Program-made: the position numbers and the translations under genes
Notes under the pieces: generated by a model
Databases searched by the model: none
What the model saw: only the letters and a program-made list of their open reading frames with translations
Told to the model about the DNA's origin: nothing
Assembly (NCBI GenBank): GCA_016987375.1
Contig: PJRA01000040.1
Coordinates: 347,449-407,767 of the forward strand
Direction of reading: 5' to 3'
Source of the DNA: Brachionus koreanus
Taxonomy: Eukaryota; Rotifera; Eurotatoria; Ploima; Brachionidae
DNA: 60,319 nucleotides
Shown here: piece by piece, positions 11,962 through 21,130 of the stretch
How the letters are laid out: each line of letters opens with the position of its first letter
Numbering within the stretch: position 1 is the stretch's first letter

Positions 11962-14900
11962 CTATTGAACAATTAGCTCATAGTTTGGTTTTTTCTTATA
12001 TGTTTTGTGTGAAATTAAATTGACGTTTGGCTTATCACCAAACTTTAAATCAGATGCTTCTTCTAGTTCAATAAAACTATGACTTGAATTGGAAATATCA
12101 CAACTGCTACAATTGGATGAGTTCTTGCTATTGGCTCGCACCGGTTTCAATGAACCCTTGTTCAGAGTTTGTTCCTTAAAAGTAAATATTAATAGTTAAA
12201 ATTAAGTTTTTTTTCTATCTAAATATTAGATAAAATTTTTGAAAGTGTTTGTTTCACCAAAAATTAAGCAATCTCTAGCACAACGATGAATTTTTGGCCA
12301 AAGAAATCAATGATTTATCATTTAAGAAGCATAATAATTCAATTAATAAAAGATTATTTCTAATTATTAATAATATAATAATAATAATAATAATAATAAA
12401 CTTCTGTATAACATTAAGGTTATACACACGCCTAGGGCGTCCAGCCAACTGGTTGCATTTATTTGCGGTTGTCCGTTCAAACAGTTTAAAATAGATTTAA
12501 CAGTTTATGTTCATTCAAAATTCTTTTGAAAATGTTAGGGTTATCTGAAAAAAATAGAATTTATCTGTGATTTTTTCTATTAAATTGTTCAATTTGTAAC
12601 ACAAAAATTGTTAGTGTAATAGTAAAACCGTAAAGAGGTCTTGAAAAAATTCTATTATTTCAAATGTTAAATTGGATATTTCTACTAAATCTAAAATATA
12701 TGTACAACAAAAATCATATCATTTAATAGTAAAAAGTCTTAATATTTCTTAATATTCACCGTAATTCATTAAATAGAAGTAACCACAAATATAAGAAACT
12801 TGCTAGTATTTGAGTCAAAAATTTCCCTTTATTTGAGTTGCTTTTCTAAAAAATATGTGACTCGTTTAAAAGAAATTTCCAATAGAAGAAAAAAATAGAC
12901 AAATTTGTTTTGTTTGGTTTTTAGACTAAGAAGAAACATTTTGATGGCCGAACTTTCTTATATTTTATGAAACACGTTAATTGCTATACATTTCATTTTT
13001 CTTTTCCTATTTAAATTTTCCTATTTACATTGGTTCTTAATTTATAATTTTTTTTCCATTTAACTTTTTCATTTTTTTCATTCCAAATACTTCAATGATA
13101 AGAAAAGAGTGTAGTGAACGAAACCTACCGTCAAACTACTGCTTAACAATTTCATGTTATTCAAATGTTTGTCCAATTCCAACAACTCATCTTGAATAGT
13201 TCGATCAAGTTTTTCTTTGCTTAAATTATTATCTATTTTCTAAAATAAAATTTAAAAAATTAAATATCCAAATAAATTTCTTGTCTTACTCGGATTATAT
13301 AGTCCGGATTAAGGTTGTCCATGCCTTGATCGACTAGATTTACCGGAGCTTTTTTGTACAAATTCTCCAAATCAAAGCTAACATTGACCTCGCCTAGTCC
13401 TTGTAGATTAGGCTCGTTTAGGTTGAGTGAATTTATCAAATTTTTGACCAAATGGCCGAGGTTTTCACGGATCAATTCGGATGGTTCTTCTGATATGTTA
13501 AGAATGTTCAAAATTTTGCTCAATCTAAGCACCAAATCATTGAGCATTGCATCCCTTAATACCAACTTATGTTCCAAGTAGCGAACTAGATCTGAATTAA
13601 ATTCGTTTCTTAACTTTAGCAGCTCACTTTGATAATTAATTTCAAGCTTGTGAATTTTAGCCGATTTGTTCAAATCGCTCTTGCACTTTATTTTGTAAAG
13701 TGACTCGAGCTTAAGCTTATTCTCTTTTAATATCTTTAAATCTAAAAGTTGAGTCTGATTTTGTTGTTTGACTCGTTTGCTCCTAATCTCAATGTCTTGG
13801 ACTAAATCATCGATGTTTGAGAGACTTTTAAGCTCTTGACACTCGTCCTCTTCACTTAAAACTCGGCGAATTGTAACCAATTTCTGACGAAGCAAATCAA
13901 TAGGATACTCAGACTGGATCTCGTTCGAGCATATGCTTTCTCGATTGCTCTTTTGTCCAAATTTTCGCACAAGCTCAATTGATTTCAGGAATAGTCGTTC
14001 ACTTTTCAAATGTTCGTCTTTTAGCAGTTTTTCAAGTTGAAAACATCTTGTTTAATAATGTTTAATTAGTTCAAAATTTAAAATAGTTTATTATTAATAA
14101 AAATATGCAACTAATAAAACTTAGTCTTAAAGCAAAAATTGAATTTGAATTTTTGAATAAAATAATATAAAAACATATATGTAAAATATTGATTTGAAAA
14201 AAAGAAAATTTGATGAGTGATTTAAAATCTAATCTTGAAGACAAAAGTTATAAATTATAAATAATTTATAAATAGGTGTATATCCAAAATGTGTCTTTTC
14301 AACTAAAAAACGATATGAAGAGACTGGTTTTGTCTCTGATCGAAGCCATTCTGGTAGACCTCGAAAGCTAACTTTAAGTAATGAAAATTACATTTTTAGA
14401 GAGATTAGAAAAGATCCTACATTTAGCCTCTACATCAAAAACTCGCCTCTGATTTTATTTCTAAGACTCAAGGGGTTAGGATAAGTAAATATACTATGAG
14501 ATATCTCCAAAAAAAGGTTTAGAGTCTTTGAGGTCTTTAATCGTAAATCAGGAGTAATAGTAAAAAGGTTTAAAAATGAAAAGTTTCACCCGAAGTTCTG
14601 TATACTAAGGTTAAGAACAAAACGGTGGAGGGTCAGCCGATATCTGGAGATGCATTTCCTACAAAGGCACTGGTATATGCAACATTTATTCAGGACGAAT
14701 TAATCANNNNNNNNNNNNNNNNNNNNNNNNNNNNNNNNNNNNNNNNNNNNNNNNNNNNNNNNNNNNNNNNNNNNNNNNNNNNNNNNNNGGATGCCAAAAT
14801 GATAAACACTGAAGTAACCTCTATTGAGCATTTAAAAGAGGTTTTACAAAAAGAGTCGTTACAGATTCCGACTGAACACGTACAAAAATTGATTTAATTA

Positions 14901-17900
14901 ATGCCAAAAAGAGTTTTGGCTTGTTATAAGGCCATAGGCGGACATTTCAAATATTAAATTACAACTCCGACTTAATAGCAAAGCTTTTTGAATCTTTTTC
15001 TCGATAAATAAATTAATTAATTGTTTTACTATAAATAATTTATCTTTGTTTTTTCATTTCGTTTCCGTGATTTTTTTTATTCCACACATAGATTAAAAAT
15101 TTCTATTCTTTTTGGTATTAGATTCTTCAAGTACTAAGTTCTCATAGGATTAATATCTAGTTGGTATAAGATTACTTTAGTATTAAAATGTTTTGGTACT
15201 AATTTCTTAATTTTCGCTTGGTACTAAATTCGTTAAATAAGCTAATGGTATTAACTTCTAAAATAAAAATTTGATATTAATTTCTAATTTAAGCTATTGG
15301 TATTTGTTTCTTTGGCATTAGATTCGTGATATAAATTCATTCTTCATTGGAAAAACTATATGCTGACAAGACAATTGTACAATTTGAGTAAAGTGTTTTT
15401 TATTTATTTTTTAATTAAAAAATAGTTTGGGTTTAAACCCCGGCAGTTTGGAATGGATCTTAGCCCTTCCTTTCAACCGCATGAAAAGGAACATTGTTTT
15501 TAGTAGTTTAAAAAATAATAGTGAATTGGGTGAAAAATAATTATTAAAAAAAAAAATTATTTAAAAAAGTAAAGTGTTGCTTTACTAATAATCATTATTT
15601 TTCACTGACATATCTGAATAAATAACACTAGATCAATTTTATTATAAAATAGGTATTACTAATTAAAAACAAAATTCAAATTAATTATTCACTTGATAAA
15701 ATCAAAATAATCCTCTCAGGAATCGGTCTTCTAATTGATTTAATCAAATTCATTTGTGAAATTTGGTATCAATGAAAAAAAATAGAACATAAATTATAAC
15801 ATATATAAGCTTTTAACTATTTTTCTTAAAGGGGTTTACTTGTTCTGTAAATGCAACATATTTTAATAGTTAAATTTTGCTAATAAAATGCAAAATTTCT
15901 GCAAAATACACTATAAGATTTCTGCATAATTTAAAACGAAACAATTTTATACAGAAAAAGACATAAATTAACTTGAGAGAGTTCAACGAATAAGAACCAA
16001 GTTGATTCAAAAAATGCGTAACTTGGAATATCAACAACGTTTGTTAAGGCTGAATTTAACTAACTTGAGAACAAGAAGATTAAGAGGTGATCTAATCCAG
16101 ATGTTCAAACTAATCCATGGTGAACAATTATAAACAAATTGAATTTAATAAAGGAATCAACTATAGTCTTAACACAAAACCTAGAAATAGCTATTGACTT
16201 ACTCGTGAAGGATACTGAAATAGCTTTTGGCGACTGCTAAAGCTCTTTTGTGCTACTACCAATTTTCATTTTACTTATATTAACTTTATTAATACATGTC
16301 CTTAAACAATCGAGAATGTAAGAAAGATGTAATAACTAAATCAATAAAGTTTTGTATTTCTGGATCATTGACCAAAGAAAAACAAGAAAAAATCCTACCA
16401 TTTTAAATGAAAGCTTTTCAAGTAAAAACGCTAGAAAAAAAAATTATATTTATTTACCAAATTGCCATTAAACTTGTTTTTAGCAGTCGAATATGAAAAA
16501 TTAATTCTAGTAGTTACTAGATACAATTATGAAAACATTCTATTTAAATTAAGATAGAAAAAAAAAAAACTTAACTTTTTTTTATTTTATTTTATTTATA
16601 TTTTTTCATTACAAAACTCTTGCGGTGTTACTGAATAAATATTATTATTATTAAATAGCCATTTGTAGCCTAAACAAAAAATAAAGAAAATAAAAACAAA
16701 ATTTAATTTAGAAATTTTTTTAATTCAAATGACTAATATTTTACACAGCGTTAGATACCAGTAACTGGCAAAAAGCATTAACCTAGAATATCCGAGAAGT
16801 TTTTTTTGACTTAATTTTTGTTTTAATTTTAAAAATTTCAATTACTTATGTGAAATAATTAATAAAAATAATATTGTTAACGAAATCAGCGAGAAAAATG
16901 ACAATAATAGAAACAAAATAAAAAGATTATTAAAACAATTTAAATTGAGTTTTTTTTTTTTAAATTAATGTATAATTTATCGAAGTATGTGCGTGTGATG
17001 ATGTCAATTAACCAAGATAAATAAATATATGGATAAATGAAGTATGTATGAGTTTTTGAATGTTGCTTGCATTTAGAAAGGAAGATCAATCAGTTCAAAA
17101 ATAGACTGGATAATGTAAGTAGAAATTTAAAAAAAAAAAGAAGGAAAAGTCTCCTATTTTTTTTTGAAAAAATAATTTTGGAGATACTCCTGGACAGTTT
17201 CGAGCGGCAAAGCCCTCTTTTCAGCTCTCATGCTTGGAATTAGATTTTTAATAAAAAGTTTGTAAAATTAGTGGATTGATTAATAATTTAGTTTGGGTCT
17301 TCTTATAGTATTGAGCCTAGCGGGGTTTGAAAATTAATTGATTCGGTTGAAAACTGCTTTGACGTGTGTTAATTTATTTCATGTGCTATTAGAGCATGGT
17401 CTGTCCTCGACTTTCCGAATGCTTGCTTGCTCATGCTATAGTAAAAGTCTAATATAGCACCTTAGTCTTCCTGAGTTATTAATTTAGCTAAACTAAGTTG
17501 ACCATAGAATATTGACTATTATTATTGTTATTATTATTTGTATTCCAATCATGTGGAATTATAGCTGGTATTGTACAAAACAAATTTTTGCAAATTTCCA
17601 AACAATCTATTGAAAATCTCTTGAACGCTAAAAGATACCAGGAGAGTGGAAAGAAAACAAATATATTTATTGTTTTGAATAATACTTGAAAAATAGTAGA
17701 ATGAAATCAAGGAGATGCTTAAGTTTTGCAAACACTTGAGATGAATACAAGCGAGTGCGATAAGTGAAGATATTGAAGAACTAATGCCAATATAAAAAAA
17801 AATATGATACCTTTCATTTTTGTCCTCTAATTTAGTCCTTAAATTATTAAGTTCACTTTCGTAATATTTTTTATTTAGTTCTAGTTCATCTTTGTTCTCA

Positions 17901-18754
17901 TTTTCGATCGATTCTCTTAATTTATTTAGCTCAAATAGTTTACTAGTGTTGAGCTTTGCCTCAAGAGCCTTTAACGCAGAAGCTTTTTCGCTCTCACATC
18001 TCATCTTAATTTCATTAACAAGCTCATATTTTTCTTCTCGCTCAACAGCTAGTTTTTTTTTCTCCCTACTAAGCTCGGACTCGAGTGCACTAATTCGACT
18101 CTCCAAATCGGCAATGCGCTTTAAAGAAGCGTCTTCTTTATTGCCAGGCGTAGTACTCTGACCTCGTTTGATACTAGCCATTAATTTTTGTTTCATCAAA
18201 GGCAGATCGGTGTCGGTCGGTGTTTTATCTCGCCTTAGAACAACTGATTTTGGATTATCAATTAGAATAGTTGAAGAGCGCCGCTTTATGTCTGTTTTTT
18301 TTGGAGAGTTTGCGCGACTCGATTCTTCCGAGTCTGAATTGTACGAATCGGACATGAACGAACAATTGGTCTCAATTTGCTGTGAGCTTTTGCTTTTGCG
18401 TATTTTGTCATCATTATTTTCGGTAAAATCATAAGTGTCCGTATTTCTGTGCAGCGAATTGTAGTTGAGCTGCGACTGGCTGCGATTTATTTTGGGCTTT
18501 TCCTGAAACGGGTCCATGTGCGACAGTGGTCTGTCAATTGGCCGGTTAGTCATAGTCTTCGAGCGAACTAGAGAGCGTGCCGGCTGCAGGCTTAGCTGAT
18601 GCTGCTTGATTCGATTAAGAAGCTCTAATCTTGAGTCGGGCTTGCGTGAGGACAAATTTTCGTTGAAATTTTTAAGCAAATTTTGCATATTAGTTGTTAG
18701 GTATTTAAACTTTTGATTACGCTGTATCTGATCCGATTCATTTTTTGTATTCAT
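11962..18754 (-). CDS. Large coiled-coil protein, family not recognised
   Basis: Four exons (17811-18754, 13290-14046, 13129-13239, 11962-12174) join in consistent phase to give 674 residues. The key join is across a 3.8 kb intron: AG ending exon 1 plus A opening exon 2 makes Arg, giving EDKNERCFQLEKLLKDEHLK with heptads continuing unbroken. Residues 1-210 are Ser/Arg/Asn-rich and look disordered (RSKTMTNRPIDRPLSHMDPF). Coiled coil runs from about 215 through about 470 and again about 560-604. The tail has a Cys/Ser-rich patch (SSNCSSCDISNSS). Start is the ATG at 18754, preceded closely by an acceptor-like TTTGTTTAG, so a 5' UTR intron is possible. A centrosomal or cytoskeletal role would be a guess. 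Confidence 0.75.
12376..12400. repeat. ATA microsatellite
   Basis: About eight ATA units in the intron between the last two exons of the coiled-coil gene. Confidence 0.85.
14260..14955 (+). mobile_element. Broken Tc1-like transposase
   Basis: The N-terminal helix-turn-helix piece at about 14290-14400 reads KKRYEETGFVSDRSHSGRPR, the GRPR-type bridge of Tc1/mariner transposases. A central piece before the gap reads IWRCISYKGTGICNIYSGRI, matching the VWGCxSxxGxG block around the second catalytic region. After the N run, the C-terminal piece ends with QKLI, a stop, then MPKRVLACYKAIGGHFKY, the usual RLxAVIxAxGGxTKY ending. Stops and frameshifts separate the pieces, so it is a dead copy. It lies antisense to the host gene. 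Confidence 0.75.
14707..14788. other. Assembly gap (run of N)
   Basis: Eighty-two undetermined bases inside the Tc1-like element; true length unknown. Confidence 0.99.
15110..15330. repeat. Degenerate interspersed repeat field, TTGGTACTAAATTCT type
   Basis: About ten diverged copies of a 15-16 base motif (TTGGTATTAGATTCT, TTGGTACTAATTTCT, TTGGTACTAAATTCG, TGGTATTAACTTCT, TGGCATTAGATTCG) lie on one strand with irregular 17-30 base spacing just downstream of the Tc1 relic. Confidence 0.65.
15530..15605. repeat. Imperfect hairpin, 76 bp
   Basis: Outer arms GTGAAAAATAAT and ATTATTTTTCAC are complementary with a nested inner stem AGTAAAG/CTTTACT. It could be a miniature foldback element. Confidence 0.6.
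15955..16350 (+). mobile_element. LINE 3' fragment (reverse transcriptase C-terminus)
   Basis: The frame reads LERVQRIRTKLIQKMRNLEY, then QQRLLRLNLTNLRTRRLRGD and LIQMFKLIHGEQL before a stop. This is the conserved C-terminal segment found after the thumb in CR1/Jockey-type LINE proteins (VQRRATKLI...RLxxLxLxxLxxRRxRGDLI). Only about 60 codons remain, followed by 3' untranslated-like DNA with an AATAAA at about 16343. 5'-truncated copy. Confidence 0.7.
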
Positions 18755-20356
18755 TGTATACAAATCTAAACAAAAATAAATTGTCTTTAATTTTTTTTAA
18801 AAATAAATCTATCTGATTAGATAATCGATGGCCTAGAAGATTTGTTTCTATTTGAGTTCAAGTGCAATAAAAACATCTAAATAGATAGAAAAAAAAAATT
18901 GTGTGATTGTTTGTTTTTTTCTTTCTAAATTAGCATTGTTTGTAAAAACTATTTTGATATTTAGAACAAATTTAAAAAAGATATTTTCCTAACCAAACCA
19001 AAATGAAATGCTTTGTTTATCTAGTTGGATATTATTTGATTAATTTTTATTTTTATACTAAGCATAGTTTTTTATATAGCTTTATTTTTTACTACTGTTG
19101 ATAACTTAATTAATTTTAGTTTTAAAACATACTATTTGAACATTCAAAAGTTAGTTGTTTATTCCCTTAATATGCTCTTAAATTCAATCGTATCTTTTTT
19201 TTTTCTAAAAGCAAAATAAATTACAAATTACAAAAAAAAAAACTAAATTAGTAAAATTTATTATTCATGAGCTGATTGTATAAACAATCCAATTTTGTTT
19301 GGAAAAATATTCTTAAATTTTTCATTTTTCATTCCCACTAGATTGATTTAAAAGCATCGTAATCATAATAGCTCAAGGATTCAAGCAAACAAGATATTAA
19401 ATTCAAATTTGCTAGCTTTTGGTTTTAGCAAATCGAAATAAGCTTTAAAATTAATTCAAAATAATTGAATAAAAATTTTGGCACATCGTGTCTTTGGTTG
19501 AAAAATTGACTTTAATTGACAGATAATTTGATACAATTTATAATTATGTTGAGTCATGAATTTTTACCTTTTTTATAAACGTTTAGCACTTTCATCTTTT
19601 ATATTTATTATGTTGCAATATTTTATATGATCTTAATAATAATAATAGTTAATATTCTACGGATATTAACTATTATTATTATTGAATATTAACTATTTTA
19701 TATGATCTTAATTTAAAATTTATCAAACACATTAAAAATGCCAAAACATTCAACTAATAAAGCTAATTCCAAAATTTGGGAGGTTTAGCCAAAAAAAAAA
19801 CCTATTTTCGCAGAGGTCAATCATGTTAACACTCCTGTTACAGTTTCAGAAAAAATCAATCTGACTTCCCTTTGAATGCTTTTGTTTGAAAGCTTATAAA
19901 AATTGATTGAGCTACAGCTATTTTGACTTTTTTTTGGATTAATTAAGCTTTAAATAAAAAAAGTGAAACCTGAGATTAGTTCAGAATTTTGTCTAGTCTC
20001 ATAATTTAAATAAAAAAGTTAGGGTTTTCGGCCAATCCTCCGACGAGAATCAAAAAAACTGGAAAAAAGCACGAAAAAATGTGTTTTTTTGGTTTAAAGT
20101 GCAACTTAATTCCACTTAAAATACTTGAAAAATATATCATTTAATAGAAAATTTTGCGTTCTTTAAAAATATATATAGATATAGTAACTTTTGAAAAAAA
20201 AACCATCTCAAAAATTTCAAAAACCTAAAACACTGTTTTCAAAAACTATCAAACTTCAAGACCCTCTAGTCAAATATCAAAATAAACAAAATTTAATGCT
20301 CTTCACAATTAAATTTCTAACTCTTGGTTTATTCAATTTTAGAAAAAAACTATAAA
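18755..20356. other. Intergenic, AT-rich
   Basis: No gene found. The only structure noted is the inverted/direct repeat at 19619-19712. Confidence 0.55.
19619..19712. repeat. Palindrome flanked by a 19 bp direct repeat
   Basis: TATTTTATATGATCTTAAT occurs at 19619-19637 and again at 19694-19712. Between them is an inverted repeat with arms of about 20 bp (AATAATAATAGTTAATAT and its complement) around TCTACGG. A hairpin flanked by a long direct repeat suggests either a small insertion or replication slippage. Confidence 0.75.
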
Positions 20357-20364
20357 ATAAAAAC

Positions 20365-20611
20365 GGGTCAACCCGAAAGTGTGATCACATGATCACAGTT
20401 TTGGTGATCTACTCATGATCACAGGGTTCGTGATCTTTCATGATCACAAAAAGGCTGATCACAAAATTTGTGAACATTAATTTTAAAAACTTGTTCACAA
20501 AATTTAGCAAATGATTTTAAGTTGTTCTATCGATAATAAAAAGAATAGTCTAGTAACTTTTTGATTCAAATCAAAATTGTATGCTTTTAAAATACTTTGT
20601 TAAGAAACAAC
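20365..20611. repeat. Left terminal inverted repeat
   Basis: 247 bp; the outer 110 bp contains seven copies of GATCAC/GTGATC, two of them as paired palindromes. These are candidate protein-binding sites for a transposase. Confidence 0.85.
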
Positions 20612-20708
20612 ACTTGTTTAAATTGAATTTGTCATAAATATTCTTCTTTTGAAATAAATATATACTCTTAAAAATTGAAGCTTTTCAAATTAAAATTACA
20701 AAATGTAA

Positions 20709-20924
20709 ATTGAAGAAACTGAAGAGTTTAAGATTTTTGAAAGACTTAAAAAGCTTGGCTTAGTATTCTCAAAACAAAAGTGTGAAAAATCCAATTGTCC
20801 AAAACATGGATGTGATCTTGATTTGAAAATACGAAAAAGAACAGCGAATTCTGATAATCATATTTTATCGTGGCGTTGTTCGCGTTGTTTCTTAACAAAG
20901 TATTTTAAAAGCATACAATTTTGA
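20709..20924 (+). CDS. Zinc-ribbon ORF inside the Merlin-like element
   Basis: An open frame of 71 codons between a TAA (20706-20708) and a TGA (20922-20924), without an ATG at its start. It reads EEFKIFERLKKLGLVF, then CEKSNCPKHGCDLDLKIRKR and WRCSRCFLTK. The spacing C-x4-C ... WRC-x2-C preceded by a short helix matches the zinc-ribbon head of ISXO2/Merlin transposases. The DDE catalytic domain is absent; the frame ends within the right TIR. It is either a residue of an internally deleted transposase or an exon of a spliced protein; the first is more likely. Confidence 0.6.
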   Translation: MEETEEFKIFERLKKLGLVFSKQKCEKSNCPKHGCDLDLKIRKRTANSDNHILSWRCSRCFLTKYFKSIQF

Positions 20925-21130
20925 TTTGAATCAAAAAGTTACTAGACTATTCTTTTTATTATCGATAGAACAACTTAAAATCATTTGCTAAATTTTGTGA
21001 ACAAGTTTTTAAAATTAATGTTCACAAATTTTGTGATCAGCCTTTTTGTGATCATGAAAGATCACGAACCCTGTGATCATGAGTAGATCACCAAAACTGT
21101 GATCATGTGATCACACTTTCGGGTTGACCC
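20884..21130. repeat. Right terminal inverted repeat
   Basis: Reverse complement of 20365-20611 with the same GATCAC array. The central ORF runs 41 bases into this repeat before its stop. Confidence 0.85.

Larger units (their letters stand above)
14047..17810 (-). other. Long intron of the coiled-coil gene
   Basis: 3764 bp with a GTATCA donor and an AAG acceptor. It contains a broken Tc1-like transposase, an assembly gap, a degenerate short-repeat field (15110-15330), a hairpin (15530-15605) and a LINE tail (15955-16350). From 16350 to 17810 only simple AT-rich DNA and an ATT-rich run near 17518 were seen. Confidence 0.7.
20365..21130. mobile_element. Merlin-like non-autonomous DNA transposon with 247 bp TIRs
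   Basis: Left TIR 20365-20611 and right TIR 20884-21130 are, as far as I can read, exact reverse complements of 247 bp beginning GGGTCAACCCGAAAGTGTGA. The flanks carry an 8 bp duplication, ATAAAAAC, at 20357-20364 and 21131-21138. Eight to nine base target duplications, ends starting GG and a zinc-ribbon ORF are features of Merlin (IS1016/ISXO2-like) transposons. The 272 bp centre holds only an N-terminal fragment of a transposase-like protein, so the element needs a helper. Near-identical TIRs suggest a recent insertion. Confidence 0.85.

Noticed and set aside
14625..14897. 90-codon open frame reading through the N gap
   Set aside because: The part before the gap is Tc1 transposase only in a different frame (IWRCISYKGTG), so continuity across the N run is an artefact.
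17549..17810. Hydrophobic C-terminal extension of the coiled-coil exon
   Set aside because: Lies beyond a consensus donor at 17810 and breaks the heptads; it is read-through into the intron.
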